From assembly GCF_023283885.1 (NCBI RefSeq), contig NZ_JAKILA010000029.1:1-47279 (forward strand): a DNA stretch of 47,279 bases, given 5' to 3'. Below, one piece after another: positions 15,844 to 24,398 of the stretch (its first letter is position 1; each line of letters begins with the position of its first letter). Both the position numbers and the translations under genes were made by a program. The notes under the pieces are model-generated. The model was not told the DNA's origin and made no database searches. It worked only from the letters and a program-made list of their open reading frames with translations. This stretch comes from Shewanella basaltis. GTDB lineage: Bacteria; Pseudomonadota; Gammaproteobacteria; Enterobacterales; Shewanellaceae.

Positions 15844-16878
15844 ATGCAAATAACCTTAACGACGCCAGACGATTGGCACCTTCATTTTCGTGATGGTGAC
15901 ATGCTGCGTGAAACCGTACCTGCCACGGCAAGATTGTTTAGACGTGCGATTGTAATGCCTAACTTAGTGCCGCCAGTAACCAATGCCGACATGATTGTGG
16001 CCTACCGCGAGCGCATCTTAGCGGCACGCCCTCAAGGTAGCGACTTTGAACCATTAATGACACTGTTTTTAACCAACAATACAAGCGCCCAAGATATTAT
16101 TGACGCAAAAGCCGCTGGCGTTGTTGCGGCTAAGTTATACCCAGCAGGAGCTACCACAAACTCAGATGCCGCAGTAAAAGCATTAGATGGGTTATTTCCA
16201 ATCTTTGAGGTGATGGCACAGCAAGGCATGTTGTTGTTAGTGCACGGTGAAGTGACCGAGTCGCACATTGATATTTTTGATCGCGAAAAACTGTTTATTG
16301 ACCGCTACTTATCACGCATTGTCGCTGCCATACCTCAGCTTAAAGTGGTGTTTGAACACATTACCACCAAAGAAGCTGCTGAGTTTGTGGCGGGGGCGTC
16401 AGCCAATGTGGCGGCCACCATTACACCGCAGCATTTACTGTTAAATCGTAATGATTTGTTAGTGGGAGGGGTGCGCCCGCACAACTTTTGTTTGCCGGTA
16501 TTAAAGCGCAATATTCACCAACAGGCGCTGCAAGCCGCGGTGGCAACGGGTTCAAGTAAGTTCTTTTTAGGTACCGATTCGGCCCCACATGAAAAACACC
16601 GTAAAGAGTCTGCATGTGGTTGTGCTGGCTGTTACAGCGCTTGGAGTGCGTTAGAGTTGTATGCCCAGGTGTTTGATAACCTAGGTGCATTAGATAAGCT
16701 AGAGGGTTTTGCTAGTTTCCATGGTGCTGATTTTTATGGTTTACCACGTAACACGGGTACTGTGACCCTGGTTAAACAAGAATGGACAGTGCCAGAAGAA
16801 ATTATTTTGCCAAATGGTAATCCAATCGTGCCATTTTTTGCCGGTCAAACCGTTAGCTGGAAAGTACAAAGCGCTTAA
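15844..16878 (+). CDS. pyrC: Dihydroorotase (class II, PyrC)
   Basis: Catalyses the reversible cyclisation of carbamoyl-aspartate to dihydroorotate in pyrimidine synthesis. The 344 residues match E. coli PyrC (348). The zinc-site residues are visible: HLHFRDGD near residue 13, the carboxylated lysine in AKLYPAGATTNSDAAV near 99, His in LLVHGEVT and FEHITTKEA, and Asp in GTDSAPHEKHRKE near 250. The ATG at 15844 follows TAGGAAC. It is a single gene. I did not see a clear leader hairpin of the kind that controls pyrC in enteric bacteria. Confidence 0.96.
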   Translation: MQITLTTPDDWHLHFRDGDMLRETVPATARLFRRAIVMPNLVPPVTNADMIVAYRERILAARPQGSDFEPLMTLFLTNNTSAQDIIDAKAAGVVAAKLYPAGATTNSDAAVKALDGLFPIFEVMAQQGMLLLVHGEVTESHIDIFDREKLFIDRYLSRIVAAIPQLKVVFEHITTKEAAEFVAGASANVAATITPQHLLLNRNDLLVGGVRPHNFCLPVLKRNIHQQALQAAVATGSSKFFLGTDSAPHEKHRKESACGCAGCYSAWSALELYAQVFDNLGALDKLEGFASFHGADFYGLPRNTGTVTLVKQEWTVPEEIILPNGNPIVPFFAGQTVSWKVQSA

Positions 16879-16903
16879 TCGCTGTAAGTTGACCGGTATT
16901 ATC

Positions 16904-16936
16904 GTAATGGCTATGTGCTAGTGACATAGCCATTAC
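16904..16936. terminator. Hairpin between convergent pyrC and the GGDEF/EAL gene
   Basis: GTAATGGCTATGT (16904-16916) and ACATAGCCATTAC (16924-16936) form a perfect 13-bp stem with a 7-base loop, overlapping the stop codon of the minus-strand gene. There is no long T-run on either side, so efficiency is uncertain. Confidence 0.6.
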
Positions 16937-19900
16937 CTTATGTTGTCAGGCTCTTGTTGTGCCTCTAATAGCGCTTCAAATTCAGATTGAGGTAAAGGTT
17001 TGCTAAACAAGTAACCTTGGCCATAATCGCATTTTAATGCATTGAGCAATTGGTATTGCTCTTCTGTTTCAATCCCTTCAGCGACCACCTTTAAGTTTAA
17101 TCCATGGCCCATAGCAATGGCTGCCCCCACCAACTCTAAATCGCCTGGGTCGACGGTTATGTCATTAATAAAGCTTTTATCCACTTTTAACGTATCAAAA
17201 GGGTAACTGCGTAAATAACTTAAAGATGAGTAACCAGTACCAAAGTCATCCATCGATATGCTGACCCCAATATCGTTGATGGCCGCTAAGTTACGATTAA
17301 TAACCTGGTCGCCACTGAGCAATACCCCTTCGGTAATTTCTAACTCTACACTACTGGGTTGAATGTTATATTGGCCTAGTAATGACGTCAGTACATCGAC
17401 AAATTTGTTTTCTCTAAATTGTTTTGGTGACACATTGATGGCAATTTTAAATTGGCTATTAAACTGGTTTTGCCAGTGATGGGCGGCCCGAAAGGCGTTT
17501 TCTAGCACAAATTCACCTATAGGAATAATTAAACCAGTTTGCTCTGCTATTGGAATAAACTCGTCCGGGGTGACATTGCCCAGTTGCGAATTTTGCCAAC
17601 GCAATAACGCTTCAGCACCAACGACGTGTCGATTATGGATATCAACAAAAGCTTGGAAGTAAACCGTCAGCTCCCCCTGGTTAAGGGCGTTACGTAACTG
17701 CTCTTCTACTTTCAGTCTACGGTGCATGTCGTTATTCATTTGGTCGGTAAAAAATGTGTATGTGTTTCGGCCTTGTTCCTTAGAGTGGTACATGGCTGAG
17801 TCAGCCTGTCTTAGCAGTTCTTTGGCATCTTTACTGTCATTAGGGTAAAGCGCGATACCTATGCTAACCGTTGACACTAATTCACGGCTTTCAAGTTTAA
17901 AGGGGGAGTAAAATTGCTGCAGTAACTTATTTGCTGCAACCTCAATATCGCTCTGGTCGTGGATATCGTTAAGTAAAATAATAAATTCATCGCCACCAAG
18001 GCGTCCCACTACATCATCGCTACGAATGGTATTTTGTAAGCGTGCAGCAGCTTGAATCAAAAGCTCGTCGCCCACAGAATGGCCCAAGGTGTCATTCACT
18101 TTTTTAAAGTCATCTAAGTCTAAAAATAATACTGCAAGTTTGTTGTGGGTCATTTTTGCTGCATTGATCATTTGAGCCAAACGTTCAAGCGACAACAATC
18201 GATTAGGTAAACCTGTGAGGCTATCGTAATGTGCTTGATGGAGTATTTTTTCTTCTTGCTGTTTGTATTGTGTGACATCTTGTTTTAACGCCAAATAATG
18301 CTTAGTCACCCCTGTGTGATCAAAAATAGGGGCGATGTGGGCGTGTTCCCAAAAGATATCGCCGTTTTTCTTTCTATTTTGTAATTCCCCTTGCCACGCC
18401 TTTCCAGCAGCAATGGCTTGCCATAATTCGTAATATAAGGATTTAGGGGTTAACCCTGATTTGAGCATACTGGCAGATTGGCCAATGACTTCGTCAGCGC
18501 TGTAGCCTGTGGTGTTTTCAAATGCACTGTTTACATACTCTATTTTACTGTTTGTATCGGTTAACACCATCGAAATAGGGCTTTGCTCTATGGCTTGCGA
18601 CAGGGTGAGCGCTTGCTCTTCTGCCTTTTTTTGAGCGCTTAAATCAATGTCGATGCAATAGAGTTCAGGTTCATTATCAGTATTATTGATGAGGGTATGT
18701 GAAGAATAAACCGGTACCAAACTGCCGTCCGCTCGCTTAAGCAATAACTCTTCTGCAGGAATAGGCACACCGTCATCTATCCAGGCATTCACACTGTCAA
18801 TAACATGTTGGCGATACGGCTCTGGAATAATTAACTCTTCAAGCTTTTTCCCCAGTGCTTGTGCTTTTGTGTAACCATAGAGGCTTTCGCTGGCTTGATT
18901 CCAAAAAATCACCGATCGATTTTTGTCGTAACCCTGCACTGAAATTGAAGGGATTTTCTCAAATATCTGTCTAAATTTAGACTCGCTGAGTAACAGCTTT
19001 TTTTCTGCTTCAATGCGTTCAGAAATGTCTTTCACAAAGCAAAAAAACATACCGTTATCGCCTTCCCAATAACTGACCGTCACTTCAACATGATAAAGAT
19101 GTCCTTGCTTATGCCTGTGTAATGAGTTGTAACTAAATCGTTTTTTATGTTTTGCTCGTGCTAGATTGGCCTGTGAAAATTGGCGTGTTACATCGGTTTC
19201 GATCTGGTTAACAGACAGGCCAATCAGTTCATCTATGGTGTAGCCTGTCATATTGGCAAAGCTTTGGTTTGCTTCAATAATGTCACCGTTTAAAGATAAA
19301 ATTAAAAAGCCGTCCTGGGCGGTACTAATAATGTTTTTATAGGTCGATTCGCTGCGTTTTAATTGTTTTTCAATATTGAGCTTTTCTGCTAAATCACGGC
19401 TCACGCCCACTACACCTAAAATATCGCCATCAATATTAGTAAAGGGTGTTTTTTGAGTGCGATAGATATGTTCAACCCCATCTGATGAGTAAACTTTTTC
19501 GTCATACACTAGGGTCTTATTAAGTTGTAACACTTGGTTATCATCGGCAATAAATTTAGCGGCTTGTTCGTGTGTAAATAAGTCGTGATCAGTATGATTT
19601 TTTATTTTATCCATTGGCAGTGAGAATTCTTTAACGAAGGCTTTGTTACAACCTAGGTATTTGCCATCTGTCGACTTATAAAAAATGAGGTCGGGTATGC
19701 CATCAATAATATTTTGCAGAAGGTTTTTTTCGGTTTCGAGTAACTGTTGATGACGCAATAATTCTTGAGCCAGTTTTTGGCTGTCGATCCGGTGTTTGAG
19801 TAATAGACCTAATAAAAAGGACATCGCGGTGAATACTGTTAATAGTGTTGGGAGGATGGTTGAAATTATCTTGTATCTGTCTTCAATGGGCATTAATAGC

Positions 19901-20346
19901 AGGCAGCCAATAACCAGTAATTCAACCACAACGCTCATTGCTAAAATATTTTTCCAGTTAAGCGTATGATGCGATTGAATCAACCAATACCGCCAGGTTA
20001 ACCCCAGTAATGCGCTGGTGACAATAATGACACTTCCAACATAAACGCCATCACCGCCAAGATAAAGCCTAAAGCTTATGGCGAGTATTGTTGCAATAAG
20101 TGTTGGGATAAAACCAAAAAATAAGCCACTTAAACTAAGCAAAATCCAACGCGCATCAAAAAATACCCCGGGGCGAAGTTCCCAAGGATTACTCATTACG
20201 CTAATGGCAATGATGCCAATAAAAATACCGCTTAATATTGACTTATATTGAGTAGAAGCAAAGTGTTGTATTCTTACTGCATCGAAGATAACAACGAGTG
20301 CGAGCAGTAAGACGGCGTTATTCAATAAGCTAAAAAAACTATCCAT
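16933..20346 (-). CDS. Membrane 5TMR_LYT/PAS x4/GGDEF/EAL cyclic-di-GMP signalling protein
   Basis: About 1137 residues. Residues 1-205 form a multi-pass 5TMR_LYT-type module. About four PAS domains follow (roughly 215-705), and the last has the WQGELQNRKKNGDIFWEHA signature typical of PAS/PAC pairs. The GGDEF domain has an intact active site in GRLGGDEFIILL and an inhibitory RxxD (RSDD) five residues before GGDEF. The EAL domain retains EALLRW, NVSPKQF, ELEITE, DDFGTGYSS and VVAEGIET. Both cyclase and phosphodiesterase activity are therefore possible. I chose ATG 20346, preceded by GCGGGGAA, over an ATG 30 bases upstream that has no ribosome site. It is a single gene, and the ligand is unknown. 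Confidence 0.93.
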   Translation of the reverse strand: MDSFFSLLNNAVLLLALVVIFDAVRIQHFASTQYKSILSGIFIGIIAISVMSNPWELRPGVFFDARWILLSLSGLFFGFIPTLIATILAISFRLYLGGDGVYVGSVIIVTSALLGLTWRYWLIQSHHTLNWKNILAMSVVVELLVIGCLLLMPIEDRYKIISTILPTLLTVFTAMSFLLGLLLKHRIDSQKLAQELLRHQQLLETEKNLLQNIIDGIPDLIFYKSTDGKYLGCNKAFVKEFSLPMDKIKNHTDHDLFTHEQAAKFIADDNQVLQLNKTLVYDEKVYSSDGVEHIYRTQKTPFTNIDGDILGVVGVSRDLAEKLNIEKQLKRSESTYKNIISTAQDGFLILSLNGDIIEANQSFANMTGYTIDELIGLSVNQIETDVTRQFSQANLARAKHKKRFSYNSLHRHKQGHLYHVEVTVSYWEGDNGMFFCFVKDISERIEAEKKLLLSESKFRQIFEKIPSISVQGYDKNRSVIFWNQASESLYGYTKAQALGKKLEELIIPEPYRQHVIDSVNAWIDDGVPIPAEELLLKRADGSLVPVYSSHTLINNTDNEPELYCIDIDLSAQKKAEEQALTLSQAIEQSPISMVLTDTNSKIEYVNSAFENTTGYSADEVIGQSASMLKSGLTPKSLYYELWQAIAAGKAWQGELQNRKKNGDIFWEHAHIAPIFDHTGVTKHYLALKQDVTQYKQQEEKILHQAHYDSLTGLPNRLLSLERLAQMINAAKMTHNKLAVLFLDLDDFKKVNDTLGHSVGDELLIQAAARLQNTIRSDDVVGRLGGDEFIILLNDIHDQSDIEVAANKLLQQFYSPFKLESRELVSTVSIGIALYPNDSKDAKELLRQADSAMYHSKEQGRNTYTFFTDQMNNDMHRRLKVEEQLRNALNQGELTVYFQAFVDIHNRHVVGAEALLRWQNSQLGNVTPDEFIPIAEQTGLIIPIGEFVLENAFRAAHHWQNQFNSQFKIAINVSPKQFRENKFVDVLTSLLGQYNIQPSSVELEITEGVLLSGDQVINRNLAAINDIGVSISMDDFGTGYSSLSYLRSYPFDTLKVDKSFINDITVDPGDLELVGAAIAMGHGLNLKVVAEGIETEEQYQLLNALKCDYGQGYLFSKPLPQSEFEALLEAQQEPDNIR

Positions 20347-20376
20347 TGGTTCCCCGCAAGTAAAAGGGTATGTCAT

Positions 20377-20604
20377 CCATTACGTTGTAAATCGTCAGGC
20401 TCGAGCTATTCACGAGAATGTCATTACCACATCAATATGTTGCCTTTTATCCTCATATTGACAACACCGCCGCGTGTCTCAAAGCTTGCTTTATTGAGTT
20501 TAGTCGTTAATTAATTTTTAACCTGAAATCACTGATTAATTTATAGATATCCCACTGATTTTCTGTCGCGGCATTAGGCTGGCAAGCAATAGCATCAGGT
20601 ATTA
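20377..20604. other. Upstream region of the GGDEF/EAL gene
   Basis: No gene was seen. It should contain the promoter of the minus-strand signalling gene, but I could not single out convincing -35/-10 boxes. It ends at the CTAG target site of a family-A element. Confidence 0.4.
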
Positions 20605-20608
20605 CTAG

Positions 20609-20895
20609 GGCCTGTTGATCTTTGCTGGTTGAATTTTGTTCGAGTTAAAAACGTTTTAATCGAGGCGAATGGATTGAAGCCTAGCCACCTAAGCAACTCT
20701 TTATTTGTAAAGCATCGTTCAACAAAGAGTAAAACGTTTTTAGCCGAACCCTGTGGGCAGCGTTTGTTGGTCATTTTTACTGCGTTATCGACTTTTTATG
20801 TAGAATAACTACACCTCAAAGTCTCTGCCGCGCACTTGTATATGAGTAATGGCCAACAATTCGCTGCAAAAACAACCTTGAAAGGTCAACAGGCC
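20609..20895. mobile_element. Family-A MITE, 287 bp, inverted relative to the copy at 7527
   Basis: The ends GGCCTGTTGATCTTT (20609-20623) and AAAGGTCAACAGGCC (20881-20895) are inverted repeats with one mismatch, flanked by CTAG at 20605-20608 and 20896-20899. The interior is the reverse complement of the 7527 copy, with an extra stretch near 20700 (TTTATTTGTAAAGCATCG). A short frame running from inside it to 21033 is probably not a gene, since it starts in element sequence. Confidence 0.9.
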
Positions 20896-20899
20896 CTAG

Positions 20900-21120
20900 A
20901 GTGTTTAGTCGCACCATACAAGCAACTGCAAACAGTAATGTTAAAACAAAAAAACCAGGAAATGCGTACTAGGCTTAGGTTTTACTTACTTGATAGTATT
21001 GAATGTGGATATCGAGAACCGGGTGTTGCTTAAGTTGTTGGGTATATGAATGATTAACGGCTACATGCTACTGAGTGTGTCGCATACTGGTTTGTGTGTT
21101 TGCGTAATGTCTGACGGCAT
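20900..21120. other. Gene-free stretch after the MITE
   Basis: A plus-strand open frame continues to 21033 and encodes a basic C-terminal stretch (MLKQKNQEMRTRLRFYLL). Its only starts lie in the MITE or at ATG 20939. I see no ribosome site and do not call a gene. If it is the tail of an older gene, the terminator at 21127 would be its own. Confidence 0.35.
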
Positions 21121-21126
21121 AAAGGC

Positions 21127-21148
21127 AAAGGTAGCCGAGGCTACCTTT
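21127..21148. terminator. Orphan hairpin with A/T flanks
   Basis: AAAGGTAGCC (21127-21136) pairs with GGCTACCTTT (21139-21148) around a 2-base gap; in practice the loop would open to about four bases. It lies about 90 bases beyond the end of the OmpA-type gene on the minus strand, and may be its distal terminator or the remnant of a lost plus-strand gene's. Confidence 0.5.
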
Positions 21149-21220
21149 GTGTTTACGTGACATCATCAATATGAATGCTTAGGCGTGTTAATGACCCAAT
21201 ACAGTCTGTTGTGAATGGTT

Positions 21221-21244
21221 ACTTAACCTGAGCTCAGGTTACTT
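21221..21244. repeat. 16-bp palindromic scar of a family-B element with ACTT duplication
   Basis: AACCTGAGCTCAGGTT (21225-21240) is a perfect palindrome made of two family-B outer ends placed head to head, flanked by the direct repeat ACTT (21221-21224 and 21241-21244). The left 12 bases with flank match the element start at 47171. The site overlaps the stop codon of the OmpA-type gene: the TAA uses one duplication base and two element bases. Confidence 0.65.
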
Positions 21245-22687
21245 ACTGTCTGAGCGAATCACCAGTTCAACCCGGCGATTTTGTTTTTGGCCCGCTTCAT
21301 CAAGGTTATTGGCAATAGGTGAGTACTCGCCAACCCCTTTAGCTTCTACCTGTTGTGCAGCAATAGAGAACTGTTTAATCAATCGGGTTTTAATTGCTGT
21401 AGCACGTTTTTCTGACAAGGTTTGGTTATACGCTTGCGAACCTTGGTCGTCTGAATGCCCTACCACATAAAAGAGCTGCTTCGGGTGCGTTTGAAGGTAT
21501 TGAGCCACGACTTCTACAATCGGATAAGCTTCTGGCAGTAATTCATCGCTATCATATTTAAACAATAAACCGTCTAGCGCCACATGGCCCGTTTTGGCTA
21601 TCTCATCGGTTAAGCCCTGTAAATCAATACCCACACGGTTATTGTTTAATGTGGTCTCTTCAATGATCCTAATTTCAGCTGATAATCGCCCAGAATAGCC
21701 AATAACATACACCATGACATATACATTTCCCTCGGGTCGATCTAACTTATACAATCGATAAAATTGGCTGTCGTCCATACCGTTGGACATCAGTAATTTT
21801 AAGGCGTCATACATTTCCATTTTTTTGCCACATTGTTTACCTGTACAAGCAAAAACTTCACTAAAACCAAGTTTGGTTAATGCGTTTTGATAATTAGCAT
21901 TTATCTCGTATTCAGAATAAGTACGAGGTAACACGTAGCCAATATCGGTGATTTTACCGTCTAGCATCTTAGTCTCAAATTTCTTGCCGTTTTTACCTAT
22001 TAATACGGCAATTTGTCCAAAACTATGGCTGGTATATTCATCAATATAAGCACCAGGTATGCGAGTTAACATTGGATGGTCTGCAGAGTTTTTTTCATCT
22101 TTTTTGCTATTGTCTGTTACTGCTATTTCACTCACTTCTTGTGATAAATAACCTTGATTAGTGGTGACTAAATCTAATGGTTCATCGATGACTTCTATAA
22201 TATTGAGTTCTAAATTAGTGTAACGAGCCCAGCTAGCAGCATATATCGATACGTAAATTTGCTTTTTAGGTGAGGTGATTTTTGCTGTTAACACTGATGG
22301 AGATGTTCGTGAATTTGTTTCTAGTGGCTTAAGAAATTGCTGTAACTTATCTTCATTACCACAACTTGCTTGTTCACATTCAAAAATGATCTCGGCATTG
22401 AGCGCTTTTAGCTGATTTTTATAGTTATTGATTAAATGAGCCGGCGTGTAAGATGGCGGTAGCTCATAGTTGGTTCTAGTCAGTTTGCCTTTCACTTCTT
22501 TTGACTGAATATTTTTATCGTCAATTGCCGTGATCAATTGCACCGGCGTGAAGTGTCTAAGTTCACTTTTTGTGTCTTTTACCTCTTTGGGCTCAGAAAA
22601 TAACTCTTGTGATGTAGCAGACAAAGCGTCCATTGCAGGCATCATCGTCATGATGATTGTCAATGACATTAGCGCAGGTTTTAACAT
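21239..22687 (-). CDS. OmpA-domain protein with duplicated DUF4892-like region
   Basis: 482 residues with a signal peptide (about 1-24, ending ALSA). Two related segments follow, near 65-190 and 235-360. Each has a lead G-K-(L/I)-T, then a tyrosine/proline pair (NYELPPSYTP, GYVLPRTYSE), then NY(K/Q)N, and a Cys-x(n)-CG pair (FECEQASCGNED, FACTGKQCGKKM). This looks like a tandem DUF4892-type unit. The C-terminus (about 370-480) is an OmpA peptidoglycan-binding domain with VGHSDDQGSQAYNQTLSEKR and NRRVELVI. It is probably periplasmic and attached to the cell wall. It has no N-terminal lipobox. It is divergent from the membrane/secreted cluster starting at 22969, with 281 bases between. Confidence 0.85.
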   Translation of the reverse strand: MLKPALMSLTIIMTMMPAMDALSATSQELFSEPKEVKDTKSELRHFTPVQLITAIDDKNIQSKEVKGKLTRTNYELPPSYTPAHLINNYKNQLKALNAEIIFECEQASCGNEDKLQQFLKPLETNSRTSPSVLTAKITSPKKQIYVSIYAASWARYTNLELNIIEVIDEPLDLVTTNQGYLSQEVSEIAVTDNSKKDEKNSADHPMLTRIPGAYIDEYTSHSFGQIAVLIGKNGKKFETKMLDGKITDIGYVLPRTYSEYEINANYQNALTKLGFSEVFACTGKQCGKKMEMYDALKLLMSNGMDDSQFYRLYKLDRPEGNVYVMVYVIGYSGRLSAEIRIIEETTLNNNRVGIDLQGLTDEIAKTGHVALDGLLFKYDSDELLPEAYPIVEVVAQYLQTHPKQLFYVVGHSDDQGSQAYNQTLSEKRATAIKTRLIKQFSIAAQQVEAKGVGEYSPIANNLDEAGQKQNRRVELVIRSDSK

Positions 22688-22968
22688 TTCAACTCCCTGT
22701 TGTAATAAAGTATCCAGTACGATTAAAAAATAACATTAAGTGATCATAAGATATTCAAACATCATCTGGGTGTAAAACAAATACTCATAGAATAACTATC
22801 GACTTATTACTTTTGATGTTTTTGGTTTTTAAATGACATCATAAAGGGTGTTTTTTTTGGCTGTATAATATTTTATAAGCAAAAGGTAACGAGTTTTTTG
22901 ATGAGTATTTTCTTGATGGTGATAACATTTGCGTAAATTAATAAGGATATTGTTCACGAATAATCATT

Positions 22969-23649
22969 ATGGCCAAAAAAATAGTGTTAGATGATAAGTC
23001 TTGGTTTTATAACCTGCACATAAAAGGGATGCGTAATTTTAATGTGCAGAGTGATGTAAGTTTATATGTCGCCAATTTATGGTACCCATTACCGTTAGGT
23101 GTTTCGCTATTATTGCTTATTTTTATGGTCGGTTTGGCTGTGTTACCTCTTAACTTCCCAAATACTGAGCTTGCTCGTACATTGGTGTTAATCAATGTGG
23201 GGTTATTACCTGTCTACTTAATAGGGCGGTATTGGCTGGTTAGGCGACGTTACGGTATTACCGGAACATTAGGTTGCTATGTTAGCCAGCAGCGTATTGC
23301 CATTCCTGCGAATGCAATAATTAATAAGCCTGTGGGGCAGTTGGAGTTACAACGCGCTGACATTGAGCGCATCACAGTAAAATATAAATCACAAATGCAT
23401 CGTTTACATGTGCGCAATCATATTACCGCGTGTGATATTAAGCTAAAAAGCGGTGAAGTCATTACTCTTAATGCGATGTATTTCCCGCTTAAACACATTG
23501 TTTACATGCTGTGTTTTTTCGACTACCCATTAACAACGCTGCACGGCAATTGGTCATGGGCTTTTTTGCCTAATATTATAGCCGTAATATTCCCTGTTTT
23601 AGTCAATGTCGTTGTTACAGGCATGCTAGTGAAACACTATTTTTTGTAG
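22969..23649 (+). CDS. Membrane protein with possible PH-like domain (cluster member M1)
   Basis: I do not recognise a named family. The 226 residues have two close membrane segments (about 42-62 and 68-88). A basic, beta-rich region follows (about 90-180), with the pattern QRADIERITVKYKS then IKLKSGEVITLNAMYF. A final hydrophobic segment lies at 200-222. This layout (paired helices, a strand-rich segment with I-x-x-I and G-E-x-I-x-L, then a C-terminal helix) recurs in the proteins at 24399, 27618 and 28735. A bacterial PH-like fold is an inference from that pattern. The ATG at 22969 has only a weak ribosome site. A TATAAT lies at 22864-22869. Confidence 0.65.
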   Translation: MAKKIVLDDKSWFYNLHIKGMRNFNVQSDVSLYVANLWYPLPLGVSLLLLIFMVGLAVLPLNFPNTELARTLVLINVGLLPVYLIGRYWLVRRRYGITGTLGCYVSQQRIAIPANAIINKPVGQLELQRADIERITVKYKSQMHRLHVRNHITACDIKLKSGEVITLNAMYFPLKHIVYMLCFFDYPLTTLHGNWSWAFLPNIIAVIFPVLVNVVVTGMLVKHYFL

Positions 23650-23733
23650 TGTATATTCAATTGATTATATACATGATTGATTGTGGGTTTTTAAGCGTTA
23701 GTAAAGCAAAAATGTAAATTAAAAGGATGTTTC

Positions 23734-24240
23734 ATGTACAAATTAATCGCGATTATTTTATTACTATTTATATCGACGCCTTCAATGGGTTCTCCAGATG
23801 ATGAAGATTTAGCTCAGTGGTTGGCAGCGGCTAAAAAAATTGATCGAACAGTGCCGAATGCACTATGTAAAGCGTCAGTCGATGTTGTTAGACATCAAGA
23901 TGTAAACTTATTCAGAAAGGTGTTTGCTGCAATACCAGCAACGGATGAGCAAGTAAAAGTATATTTATCTGAGCTACATGATAAATATTTTAAAACATCA
24001 TATTTAGGTATCGATAATTATCAAATAGATGAAAATGAGGCGTTAGCGTTCGAAGATGCTAAAAATTCTAGCAGCAGTTTAGTTAGTGACAACGCTAAGC
24101 AGCGTGGGCATGACTTAGAGTTGTGGGTTCCATACCGTTTTGACACGATATCACCAAAGACTAACGAAGCGATTCAAGGCTATGGGACTTGCAAGCTGGC
24201 CTATTTAGAAAACCAGTGGAAGGTTGTTACGTTATTGTAG
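23734..24240 (+). CDS. Small secreted protein (cluster member S1)
   Basis: Not recognised. The 168 residues begin with a signal peptide (MYKLIAIILLLFISTPSMG, cleavage near 19-20). The mature part is mixed helix and strand with two cysteines (near 44 and 156). It ends CKLAYLENQWKVVTLL, a terminal strand that resembles the ends of the secreted proteins at 25716 (YENNSWKLDTVLIK) and 27077 (FEDDGQWYFYDDLPF). Such endings are common in NTF2-like folds, which is a tentative reading. The ribosome site AAAAGGATG immediately precedes the ATG region. It lies 84 bases downstream of M1 and is likely cotranscribed. Confidence 0.65.
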   Translation: MYKLIAIILLLFISTPSMGSPDDEDLAQWLAAAKKIDRTVPNALCKASVDVVRHQDVNLFRKVFAAIPATDEQVKVYLSELHDKYFKTSYLGIDNYQIDENEALAFEDAKNSSSSLVSDNAKQRGHDLELWVPYRFDTISPKTNEAIQGYGTCKLAYLENQWKVVTLL

Positions 24241-24398
24241 GTAATCGTATGGTATCAGCTTATCCTTTTTGTTCATTATCGGCATGTTAATGTCGAAATA
24301 GAATGATGATATGGCTAAAAAGCCGTTAACGAGGCTCTTGATGCATTTGGTAGGCACTGACAATAATCTTAAAAAGTGTAAGTCGATTAAGGAATAGG

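Noticed and set aside
20836..21033. 65-codon plus-strand frame beginning in the second family-A element
   Set aside because: The start and first third are mobile-element sequence, and no ribosome site or recognisable protein feature was found. The tail may be a fossil but cannot be called a gene.
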